From Australimonas brisbanensis (GTDB lineage: Bacteria; Chloroflexota; Dehalococcoidia; Lucifugimonadales; Australimonadaceae): a stretch of DNA of 32,558 nt. The stretch is taken from positions 1 to 32,558 of the forward strand of contig JAYQTA010000014.1 of assembly GCA_038147155.1 (NCBI GenBank). Direction: 5' to 3'. The translations under genes were made by a program, and so were the position numbers. Under the pieces are notes generated by a model. It ran no database searches. It had not been told where the DNA came from and saw only the letters and a list, made by a program, of their open reading frames with translations. This document shows positions 23,995 to 30,747 of the stretch, one piece after another (the first letter of the stretch is position 1; each line of letters opens with the position of its first letter).

Positions 23995-24704
23995 CAGGCG
24001 CGCGCTCGCTCGGCCAGCGCCTCGTCCACGGAGCGCAGCAGCACCAGTCCGTCCACGCCGCCCAGCACGGCCTCCACGGCCCGCTCCGGGTGCGGCATGA
24101 GCCCCAGCACGTTGCCCGCCTCGTTGGTCACGCCTGCGATGTTGGCCCGCGAGCCGTTGGGGTTGGCCTCCGGGGTCACGTCCCCGCCGGCATCGCAGTA
24201 TCGCAGGAGCACCTGCCCGTTGGCCTCCATGCGCTCCAGCGTCGCATCGTCGGCGTAGTAGTTGCCGTCGCCGTGGGAGACAGGGATGGAGAGCACCTGG
24301 CCCTCGCGGGCGAGGGAGGTGAAGGGCGCGACGGCGCGCTCCACCCGCAGGAACTGGGGCTGGCAGCGGAACTGGAGCGATTGGTTGCGCAGCAGCGCGC
24401 CGGGCAGCAGCCCCGCCTCGCACAGCACCTGGAAGCCGTTACAGGAGCCCAGCACCGGCCCGCCCGCCGCGGCAAATGCGGCAAGGGCGCCCATCACGGG
24501 CGAGAAGCGGGCGATGGCGCCGGGGCGCAGGTAGTCGCCGTAGGAGAAGCCGCCGGGGACGATGATGACGTCGAACCGGGCCAGGCTCGTCTCCTTGTGG
24601 AAGACGTACTCGGCCTCCACGCCCATCACCCCGGCCAGCGCCTCGTGGAAGTCCACCTCGCTCCAGGTGCCGGGGAAGACCAGGATGCCGTATCGCGCTG
24701 CCAC
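23994..24704 (-). CDS. purQ: Phosphoribosylformylglycinamidine synthase, PurQ subunit
   Basis: A 236-residue class I glutamine amidotransferase that supplies ammonia to PurL. The triad is Cys88 in LGSCNGFQ, His205 and Glu207 in MPHPERA. VPGGFSYGDYLRPG and HGDGNYY are typical of PurQ. The GTG start has GAGGAG about 11 bases upstream. The length is normal. In most Gram-positive-like clusters purS sits directly before purQ; here the preceding gene is a YqeY protein and the 37-base gap has no room for purS. Confidence 0.96.
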   Translation of the reverse strand: MAARYGILVFPGTWSEVDFHEALAGVMGVEAEYVFHKETSLARFDVIIVPGGFSYGDYLRPGAIARFSPVMGALAAFAAAGGPVLGSCNGFQVLCEAGLLPGALLRNQSLQFRCQPQFLRVERAVAPFTSLAREGQVLSIPVSHGDGNYYADDATLERMEANGQVLLRYCDAGGDVTPEANPNGSRANIAGVTNEAGNVLGLMPHPERAVEAVLGGVDGLVLLRSVDEALAERARA

Positions 24705-24741
24705 GGGCGTGCTCCTCTCGCGGGGCCGGGCCCCGGACGTG

Positions 24742-25209
24742 CTAGCCGAGGGTGGCCAGCTCCTCGGTGACCACGCGGTTCACCAGGGAGCCATCTGCCT
24801 TGCCCTTCACCTGGGGCATCAGCGCCCCCATCACTTTGCCCTTGGCCGCTGGGCCGTCGGCGCCCGTCTGGGCGATGGCCCTGACCACCAGCGCGCGCAC
24901 GGCAGCCTCGTCCAGCTGCTCGGGCAGGTAGCGCAGCACCACGTCCAGCTCCGCCTGTTCCTTGTCCACCAAGTCCAGGCGGCCCGCATTGCGGTAGGTC
25001 TCGATGGAGTCGCGGTACTGCTTGGCCATCTTGGCCAGCACGCCGGTCACGGCCTCATCGCCCAGGGCGCCGTCCTTGGCGCCCTGGTCGATGGCGGCGT
25101 TGCCCACGGCGGAGCGGATCAGTCGCACCGCATCCCGGGTGACGGTGTCCCCCGCCTTCATCGCCGCCTTCATGTCCTCGGCTAGCTGCGACTGGATGCT
25201 CATGCTCAT
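24742..25209 (-). CDS. GatB/YqeY domain protein
   Basis: A 155-residue YqeY-type protein, related to the tail domain of the GatB subunit of tRNA amidotransferase but free-standing. Landmarks are LAEDMKAAMKAGDTVTRDAVRLI (in part), KMAKQYRDSIETYRNAGR, EQAELDVVLRYLPEQL and GKVMGALMPQVKGKADGSLVN. GatB tails help grip tRNA; the role of YqeY alone is not established. The first ATG (25209) overlaps the ribH stop (ATGA); a second ATG two codons later is also possible. It lies between ribH and purQ in one leftward run. Confidence 0.92.
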   Translation of the reverse strand: MSMSIQSQLAEDMKAAMKAGDTVTRDAVRLIRSAVGNAAIDQGAKDGALGDEAVTGVLAKMAKQYRDSIETYRNAGRLDLVDKEQAELDVVLRYLPEQLDEAAVRALVVRAIAQTGADGPAAKGKVMGALMPQVKGKADGSLVNRVVTEELATLG

Positions 25210-25694
25210 GCTCCCGTACCGGCCCCCGCGTCGAGGCGGGGAAGCAGGCTCGCCATCTTGAGCGCCGCCTCCGCCGAGTCGTAACCCCGGTTGCCCAGGG
25301 CCCCGCCCGAACGGTCCAGCGCCTGCTGCATGGTGTTGGTGGTCAGTACGCCGAAGGTCACGGGCACCCCGCTGGTGCGGGCCACCTCGGCCACCCCGCG
25401 CGCCGACTCACCGGCCACCAGATCGAAGTGGGCCGTCTCCCCGCGCACCACGCAGCCCAGCGTCACCAGCGCGTCCCAGCGGCCCGAGGCGGCCATGCGC
25501 GCGGCGGCCTGGGGCAGCTCCAATGAGCCGGGGACGTGCACCACGGTGATGGCACCCTCCGCCACCCCGTTGCGGCGCAGCGCCTCCCGCGCTCCGGACA
25601 GGAGCCGTGAGGTCACCGCTTCGTTGAACTGGGAGACGATGATGCCGACCCGCAGACCGCGGGCGTCGAGGGATCCTTCCAACTCTTCGGCCAT
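25206..25694 (-). CDS. ribH: Lumazine synthase (6,7-dimethyl-8-ribityllumazine synthase)
   Basis: A 162-residue lumazine synthase, condensing the RibD/phosphatase pyrimidine product with the RibB product (dihydroxybutanone phosphate). Family motifs are SQFNEAVTSRLL (21-32), PGSLELPQAA (55-64), GCVVRGETAHFD (80-91, with the proton-transfer His89) and GVLTTNTMQQALDR. It usually assembles as pentamers or 60-mer capsids. There is no ribosome binding site in front of the ATG. Instead a TAGAAT box ends six bases before it, pointing to leaderless translation from its own promoter. It is the last rib gene, separated by 190 bases from ribBA. Confidence 0.96.
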   Translation of the reverse strand: MAEELEGSLDARGLRVGIIVSQFNEAVTSRLLSGAREALRRNGVAEGAITVVHVPGSLELPQAAARMAASGRWDALVTLGCVVRGETAHFDLVAGESARGVAEVARTSGVPVTFGVLTTNTMQQALDRSGGALGNRGYDSAEAALKMASLLPRLDAGAGTGA

Positions 25695-25700
25695 GCCCGC

Positions 25701-25729
25701 ATTCTAGCCGCCGGGTGGCGGGGTGCCTA
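25701..25729 (-). promoter_or_regulatory. Candidate leaderless promoter of ribH
   Basis: On the minus strand TAGGCA (25724-25729) and TAGAAT (25701-25706) are 17 bases apart. The start point expected seven bases after the -10 box would fall on or beside the A of the ribH ATG (25694), fitting the lack of a Shine-Dalgarno sequence. Confidence 0.4.
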
Positions 25730-25787
25730 GCGTCAGGGGGCCCGCGCCATCCGGCAACCTGCGGTGCTACTTGTTGTTCCCCAGCCA
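25716..25787 (+). ncRNA. Candidate SAM-I/IV-like RNA element, orphan
   Basis: Read on the plus strand, this stretch holds several conserved pieces of the SAM-I/SAM-IV riboswitch clan in the right order: GTGCC then AGCGTCA (25723-25735), CCGGCAACC (25751-25759) and GGTGCTA (25763-25769). An outer helix closes it: 25716-25723 pairs with 25779-25787, eight base pairs with one bulged A. An inner pairing of TGC with GCG (25724-25726, 25744-25746) and a small P3 hairpin (ACC/GGT, 25757-25765) fit the clan. P3 is much shorter than usual and no typical P4 is evident. No plus-strand gene follows: ribBA lies antisense, its stop about 100 bases on. It could be a decayed element, an antisense RNA, or chance. 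The similarity is from memory, without a covariance-model test. Confidence 0.4.
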
Positions 25788-25884
25788 GGATGGACAGGCG
25801 ATGGAAGCGATGGGCGATGGGCGTGGGTCGAGGCTCCTTCAAGAGATGTAACGGCACGGGGGAAGGCGCGTTAGGGCTTGCGCC

Positions 25885-27105
25885 TCAGGATGCTGAAGGC
25901 GGATTCTCCAGCGCGCTGAGCAGGTGACCCAGCTTCTCGCGCTTGGTCGCCAGGTACCCGGCGTTCTCGGGATTGGCCGCGATCTCGATGGGCACCCGCT
26001 CCACCAGCTCCAGGCCGTAGGAGTCCAGCCCCACCACCTTCTTGGGGTTGTTGGTGAGCAGGCGCATGCGGCGCACGCCCAGGTCCACCAGGATCTGCGC
26101 GCCGATGCCGTAGTGGCGCAGGTCCGGCGGGAAGCCCAGCTGGGCGTTGGCCTCCACCGTGTCGGCTCCCTGGTCCTGGAGGGCGTAGGCCTTCAGCTTG
26201 TTGTGCAGGCCGATGCCCCGACCCTCCTGGCGCATGTACAGGAACACCCCGCGCCCCTCGGCGGCGATGGCGGCGATGGCCATGTCGCGCTGGGGGCCGC
26301 AGTCGCACCGCAGGCTGCCGAACACGTCACCCGTGAGGCACTCGGAGTGCACCCGCACCAGCACCGGCTCCGGCGTGGAGACATCGCCGAAGACCAGCGC
26401 CACGTGCTCCGCCGAGTCCACGCGCGACTTGAACGCCACTACGCGCGCCTCGCCGTGGACGGTGGGCATGCGTGCCTCGGCCACCCGTTCGATGAGCCGC
26501 TCGTGCTCCAGCCGGTAGGCGATGATGTCGGCCACGCTGACGATGTGCAGGTCGTGGGTGGCGGCGATCGTCTCCAGTTCCGGGCGGCGGGCCATGGTGC
26601 CGTCCTCGTTCGCGATCTCGCAGATGCCGCCGCTGGTTCCAGCCCGGCCATGCGCGCCAGGTCCACCGAGGCCTCGGTCTGGCCCGCGCGCACCAGCACG
26701 CCGCCGTCCTGCGCGCGCAGGGGGAACATGTGGCCGGGGCGGGCCAGGTCCTCGGGGCGGGTGTCGGGGGCCAGCAGCGCCTGCACCGTGGCGGCGCGGT
26801 CGGCGGCGCTGATGCCCGTACCGCCGTTGTTGATGTCCACCGAGACGGTGAAGGCGGTGCGGTGCATCGCGGTGTTGCGCGGCACCATCGCCTCCAGCTC
26901 CAGCGCCTCCAGCCGCTCACCGGTCATGGGGACGCAGATGAGCCCGCGCCCGTGGCGCGCCATGAAGTTGATGGCGTCCGGGTCCACGAACCGGGCGGCC
27001 ATGGCGAAGTCGCCCTCGTTCTCGCGGGTCCTCGTCGTCCACGATGATGACGAAGCGCCCGTTGCGCACGTCCTCGATGGCCTGTTCCACGCTCCCGTCG
27101 GCCAT
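25885..27105 (-). CDS. ribBA: RibBA: DHBP synthase / GTP cyclohydrolase II, two frameshifts
   Basis: A bifunctional riboflavin enzyme. The RibB half makes 3,4-dihydroxybutanone 4-phosphate from ribulose 5-phosphate; the RibA half opens the imidazole ring of GTP. The start (MADGSVEQAIEDVRNGR, VIIVDDED) is in one frame. At 27026-27028 one extra base shifts the frame; the text continues as AMAARFVDPDAINF, HGRGLICVPMT and DINNGGTGISAADR. At 26635-26636 one base is missing and the frame returns to CEIANEDGTMARRPEL and the RibA half: SECLTGDVFGSLRCDCG (zinc Cys), MRQEGRGIGL and LLTNNPKKV. The shifts, both in short C/G runs, cancel exactly to 406 codons. Homopolymer sequencing error is the simplest explanation, a recent pseudogene the alternative. 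The ATG has GAGGG upstream, five bases after ribE. Confidence 0.88.
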
Positions 27106-27110
27106 GTCCC

Positions 27111-27707
27111 TCACCCCTGCTGCGCCAGCAGCCGCTCCACGTACTTGGCCAGGATGTCCACCTCGAGGTTCACGGCATCCCCGGCCCGGCGCGCGTGCAG
27201 CACCGTATGGTCGAAAGTGTACGGTATCACGGCTACGGTGAAGCGCGCCGCGCCGCCGGGCGCATCGCGCACCTCCACCACCGTGAGGCTCATCCCGTCC
27301 ACGGCGATGAACCCCTTGGCCACGATGTAGCGGCCCAGCGAAGCCGGGGCCTCCACCGTGAGCACCCGCGCCTCCGGCGTCCCCTCCAGCGAGAGGAGCG
27401 TGCCCGTCCCGTCCACGTGGCCCTGGACGATGTGCCCGCCCAACCGTGCCGAGGCCGCCAGCGCACGCTCCAGGTTCACGGGTGCGCCCGCCCGCAATGC
27501 GCCCAGGTTGGTGCGCGCCAGCGTCTCGTTCGACAGTTCCACGGTGAAGGCGTCGGGCTCCAGCGCGGTGACGGTCAGGCACGTGCCGTTGACGGCGATG
27601 GAATCGCCCGCCCGCGCGCCCTCGCGCACCGTGCGCGCCTCCACCACCAATCGGTGGCCCTCCAGCGCTCGAACGGTGCCCGTCTCTTCCACGATGCCGG
27701 TGAACAT
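27111..27707 (-). CDS. ribE: Riboflavin synthase, alpha chain
   Basis: A 198-residue riboflavin synthase, dismutating two lumazines into riboflavin and the pyrimidine that re-enters the RibH step. It has the two repeated lumazine-binding barrels: MFTGIVEETGTV, GDSIAVNGTCLTVT and ELSNETLARTNLG in the first, and GGHIVQGHVDGTGTL, AVDGMSLTVVEV and LEVDILAKYVERLL in the second. Both halves look complete. GGAGGGG lies just before the ATG; ribD is 10 bases upstream. Confidence 0.97.
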   Translation of the reverse strand: MFTGIVEETGTVRALEGHRLVVEARTVREGARAGDSIAVNGTCLTVTALEPDAFTVELSNETLARTNLGALRAGAPVNLERALAASARLGGHIVQGHVDGTGTLLSLEGTPEARVLTVEAPASLGRYIVAKGFIAVDGMSLTVVEVRDAPGGAARFTVAVIPYTFDHTVLHARRAGDAVNLEVDILAKYVERLLAQQG

Positions 27708-27717
27708 GTCCCCTCCG

Positions 27718-28827
27718 CTAGCGGGTGTAGCCCGTGATCATCACGTCATCGCCCACGGACCGGTGGCTCACGCGCACCAGGCGCAGCACGTCGGGCATCA
27801 GGCCCGCGCCACGGCCCCCCACGGGAGAGGGAGCCTCCCCGCCACCGATGATGGCCGGTGCCACGAAGGCGATGACCTTGTCCACGGCGTGCGTGTCGAA
27901 CAGCGTGCCCAAGAGGCCCGCACCGCCCTCGGCCAGCACCGCCGTCACCTCCCGCTCACCCAGCGCACGCAGCAGGGCGGGCACGTCCACGCGCCCGTCC
28001 ACTCCCGGCGCCGTCAGCACCTCGGCCCCCGCCGCCTCCAGTGCCGCGCGCTTGGGCGCATCGTCCGTGGCGGTGACCACCAGCGTGCGGCCCGGTGCGG
28101 TCAGCATTGCGGCGGTGGGCGGGAGGCGCAGGCGCGAGTCCACCACCAACCGCAGAGGCTGCCCGCGCGCGGGCACCGGTGCATCGCGCACCGTCAATTG
28201 CGGGTCGTCGGCCAGCGCCGTGCCGATGCCCACCAGCACCGCGTCCACCTCCGCCCGCAGGCCGTGGGCCAGCGCGCGCGATTCAGGGCCGCTGATCCAG
28301 CGCGCATCGCCGGAGCGGGTGGCGATCTTGCCGTCCAGGCTCATGGCGAACTTGGCGATCACGAAGGGGATGCCCGTGGTGACGTGCTTGGTGAAGGACT
28401 CGATGAGTGCGAGCGCCTCCGGGGTGCTCTCGCGCACCGTCACGCTGATGCCCGCGTGCTCCAGTGCCCACACCCCGCGTCCGTCCGTGTGCGGTGCGGG
28501 GTCGAGCGCGGCGATGTGCACGCGCGCGATGCCCGCCCGGATGATGGCCTCGGTGCAGGGGGGCGTGCGCCCGAAGTGAGCGCACGGTTCCAGCGTCACG
28601 TACAGATCGGCCCCGCGCGCCGCCTTGCCCGCCTGCTTGAGGGCCATGATCTCCGCGTGGTCACCGCCGGGGGGCTGGGTGTGCCCCTCGCCGACCACCA
28701 CCCCGTCCTTCACCAGCACCGCGCCCACGGGCGGATTGGGGCTCACCGAGCCGATGGCCGCTCGAGCCTGGGTGAGAGCCCAGGACATGTGATCGGTTGG
28801 TGGGGTGGTGGTGCGCCGGGTGGGCAC
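27718..28827 (-). CDS. ribD: RibD: bifunctional pyrimidine deaminase/reductase
   Basis: A 369-residue enzyme for the second and third steps of riboflavin synthesis. The deaminase domain (about 12-150) has the zinc site HAE (57-59) with PCAHFGRTPPC (81-91, Cys82 and Cys91). The reductase domain (about 155-369) has KFAMSLDGKIAT, SGPESRALAHGLRAEVDAVLVGIGT, DDPQLTVR and EGGAGLLGTLFD, in part, all standard. I chose the GTG at 28827, which has GGAG seven bases upstream; the ATG 13 codons later lacks a site. It is the first gene of the leftward rib run. A TATACT -10 box at 28861-28866 gives a leader of about 30 bases, too short for an FMN riboswitch. Confidence 0.96.
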   Translation of the reverse strand: MPTRRTTTPPTDHMSWALTQARAAIGSVSPNPPVGAVLVKDGVVVGEGHTQPPGGDHAEIMALKQAGKAARGADLYVTLEPCAHFGRTPPCTEAIIRAGIARVHIAALDPAPHTDGRGVWALEHAGISVTVRESTPEALALIESFTKHVTTGIPFVIAKFAMSLDGKIATRSGDARWISGPESRALAHGLRAEVDAVLVGIGTALADDPQLTVRDAPVPARGQPLRLVVDSRLRLPPTAAMLTAPGRTLVVTATDDAPKRAALEAAGAEVLTAPGVDGRVDVPALLRALGEREVTAVLAEGGAGLLGTLFDTHAVDKVIAFVAPAIIGGGEAPSPVGGRGAGLMPDVLRLVRVSHRSVGDDVMITGYTR

Positions 28828-28860
28828 GCTCTTGCTCCGCGCGCAGGTGCGCGCAGGGCC

Positions 28861-28866
28861 AGTATA
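28861..28866 (-). promoter_or_regulatory. Candidate -10 box of the rib operon
   Basis: TATACT on the minus strand, 34 bases before the ribD GTG, is the best -10 match in the region; no good -35 is seen. Between it and the start lies a perfect GCGCGC hairpin (28839-28844 with 28849-28854). Confidence 0.4.
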
Positions 28867-28883
28867 GGGCGGGGGCGCGTGGC

Positions 28884-29113
28884 CCGCTCGCTGCGCTCGC
28901 TCGATTGAAGGGGGACACCCCCTGGGCGCTTCGCGCCGAACCCCCGGCGGCCCCCGAAGGGGCCCGCGATGAAACGTTTCCTTCCGGGGGCCCTGGGGCC
29001 CCCGCTCCCCCCGGCTCCCACTGCACCCCTCTAGTCCGGACCATCGCCGCCAGTCAGCGTCCTATGCGAGCAGGCCTTGGGCCTGCTGCCATGAGCGAGC
29101 GCCGAGCGAGCGG
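28884..29113. repeat. Non-coding palindromic element with imperfect inverted ends
   Basis: This lies in the 361-base gap between dcd and ribD, where I see no gene. The left end CCGCTCGCTGCGCTCGCTC (from 28884) is matched, inverted, by 29093-29113, differing only by a 2-base indel. The 190 bases between hold nested hairpins: GGCCCC/GGGGCC with a CGAA loop (28949-28964), GGGGGCCC/GGGCCCCC (28986-29003) and AGCAGGCC/GGCCTGCT (29069-29087). A 13-base piece (28916-28928) is identical to bases 2-14 of the window, and the last bases of the window (32542-32551, CCCGCTCGCT) repeat the left end. It resembles a small dispersed MITE- or REP-like repeat. No target duplication is seen. Confidence 0.55.
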
Positions 29114-29188
29114 AGACGGGGTAGCACCGCAGGCGCGCAGGGGAGTCCCCTGGTTCGAGCGACCGGAGGGAGCGGGGACAATCCCGGG

Positions 29189-29761
29189 CTACTGCCCCGG
29201 CTTGAAGTCGAGGTGGATGCGCGAGGGGGTGGGGTCCACCTGCCCCTGGTACTTGGAGCCCAGTTCAGCGGATCCGTAGAGGCGTTCGGCGGGGGTGGAG
29301 AGGCGCAGGAAGGAGATCTGCCCGATCTTCATGCGGTGGTAGAGGGTGATGGGCAGCGCGGAGACGTTGGACAGCTCCAGCGTCAGGTTCCCCTTCCACC
29401 CTGGGTCAACATAGCCCGCGGTGGAGTGGATTAGCAGGCCCACGCGACCCAGGGAGCTCTTGCCTTCCAGGCGCGCCACCAGATCGTCCGGCACCTCCAC
29501 GTGCTCCAGTGTGGAGCCCAGGACGAACTCGCCGGGGTGGAGGATGAACGGCACGTCGTCCGCCATGGTGACCATCTCGGTCAGGTCCTCATTCATGGCG
29601 CGCACGTCCACGTAGGGCACCTGGTGGTTGCGGAACACCAGGATGTTGCGCGCCAGGTGCAGGTCCACTGAGGCGGGCTGGATGCACCCCTCGCCCAGAG
29701 GCTCGATGACGATGCGGCCCTTGGCCATCTCCTCGCGGATGGAGCGGTCGGACAAGACCAT
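29189..29761 (-). CDS. dcd: dCTP deaminase, probably the bifunctional dUMP-forming type
   Basis: A 190-residue trimeric deaminase of the dCTP deaminase/dUTPase superfamily. Key segments are EGCIQPASVDLHL (24-36), EGKSSLGRVGLLIHSTAGYVDPG (99-121, in part) and TLELSN with the catalytic Glu129, ending in GSKYQGQVDPTPSR (168-181), which closes over the nucleotide. HSTAG (112-116) and the C-terminal TPSR match the bifunctional enzymes of Mycobacterium and Methanocaldococcus more than the E. coli form (HVTA.RIDPG), so it probably turns dCTP directly into dUMP; that is inference from the motif. The reading frame is open further upstream, but MVLSDRSI is the normal start, with GGAG 11 bases before it. 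Confidence 0.93.
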   Translation of the reverse strand: MVLSDRSIREEMAKGRIVIEPLGEGCIQPASVDLHLARNILVFRNHQVPYVDVRAMNEDLTEMVTMADDVPFILHPGEFVLGSTLEHVEVPDDLVARLEGKSSLGRVGLLIHSTAGYVDPGWKGNLTLELSNVSALPITLYHRMKIGQISFLRLSTPAERLYGSAELGSKYQGQVDPTPSRIHLDFKPGQ

Positions 29762-29826
29762 GCGGACGGACTCCTTGCAGGGGGTGCCCCGGCATCTTAG
29801 CAGCCGGGGCGGCGGGCGGTTCGGGG

Positions 29827-30627
29827 CTAGTAGAAGACCGAGCGGGAGTTGCCACCCGCAGCGGCAACGGCCTCGCCGGTGATGCACCCGGCCTGCTCGG
29901 AGCACAGGAAGGCGACCACATTGGCCACCTCGGTCTCATCCACCAGCCGCTTGATGGCGTTGCCCGCGGCGATGCCCGCCTCCGCCTCCTCGATGCTGAT
30001 GCCCCTGGCCTTGGCGATGCCCTCCAGCCGGTTGATGAGCCCTGCCGTCCGCGTCACCGCCGGGTGGACGGCGTTGACGGTGATGCCCTTGGGGCCCAGT
30101 TCCTCGGACATGACCTTGGTGAAGTTCATGACGGCCGCGTTGCGCAGCCCGCCGCTGATGCCCGCGGCGTTGCGCGCGGCCATGCCGTCCATGTTGACGA
30201 TGCGTCCCCACCCCCCCGCCTCCATGTGGGGGTAGGCGGCCTGGGCAACGCGCAGGTAGCCCAGCACCTTCACGCGCACGTCCTCCTCGATCATCGCCAC
30301 GTTGAGCTGGGCCAGGTTGTCCGGCCCGCCGGTGCCGCCCACGCGCGCGGCGTTGTTCACCAGGATGTCGAGCCCGCCCAGCGCGGCCACGGACTCGGCC
30401 ACCAGCCGCTCCACGTCCTCCGCCGAGCCGGTGTCGGCCTGGAAGGCCACCACCCGAGCGCCCGTGGCCGCGGCGATGGCCGCCGCCGCCTCCTGGGCCG
30501 CCGCGCCGTCCCGCGCGCACAGCGCAACCGAGGCACCCTCGGCCGCCAGCGCCTGCGCTATCGCCCGGCCCATGCCCCTGCTGCCGCCGGTTACCAGTGC
30601 CCGCCTGCCCGCCAGTCCCAGGTCCAT
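29827..30627 (-). CDS. SDR-family protein lacking the catalytic tetrad
   Basis: A 266-residue classical short-chain dehydrogenase/reductase fold. The cofactor motif TGGSRGMG (13-20), the NNAA motif (91-94) and the ending SEQAGCITGEAVAAAGG are normal. The catalytic residues are not: the usual Tyr-x-x-x-Lys falls at Gly159 and Asn163 (GGLRNAAVMNFTK), the Ser before it is Asp/Gly (NMDG, 145-148), and the tetrad Asn seems to be Lys120. It may bind NAD(P) without classic oxidoreductase chemistry, or use other residues. A related GLRN-type SDR subgroup may exist; I recall such sequences but cannot confirm it. The ATG has GGAGG upstream. It is divergent from the CLC gene. Confidence 0.88.
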   Translation of the reverse strand: MDLGLAGRRALVTGGSRGMGRAIAQALAAEGASVALCARDGAAAQEAAAAIAAATGARVVAFQADTGSAEDVERLVAESVAALGGLDILVNNAARVGGTGGPDNLAQLNVAMIEEDVRVKVLGYLRVAQAAYPHMEAGGWGRIVNMDGMAARNAAGISGGLRNAAVMNFTKVMSEELGPKGITVNAVHPAVTRTAGLINRLEGIAKARGISIEEAEAGIAAGNAIKRLVDETEVANVVAFLCSEQAGCITGEAVAAAGGNSRSVFY

Positions 30628-30652
30628 GTGCCGCCTCCGCGTGATGATGCGG

Positions 30653-30703
30653 CCGTTAGCGTAGTCGCTCCGGCGTGCAAGCGCACCCCGTGCGCGCTAG
30701 CCT
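30653..30703. promoter_or_regulatory. Candidate overlapping divergent promoters (SDR / CLC)
   Basis: Minus strand: TTGCAC (30675-30680) and TAACGG (30653-30658), 16 bases apart, toward the SDR gene. Plus strand: the same six bases read GTGCAA, 17 bases before TAGCCT (30698-30703), toward the CLC gene. If real, the two promoters share one -35 site. The boxes are weak. Confidence 0.3.
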
Positions 30704-30747
30704 GGGGCCCAGAACCCCACCGCCATCGCCCTGGAGGCAGGCAGTCC

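Noticed and set aside
29140..29180. GGTTCGAGC resembling a tRNA T-loop
   Set aside because: The flanking bases do not form a 5-bp T stem, and no anticodon arm or acceptor stem is found around it.
30064..30747. N-terminal extension of the CLC gene
   Set aside because: It runs antisense through the SDR gene and has no membrane or domain features; the ATG at 30748 has a ribosome binding site.
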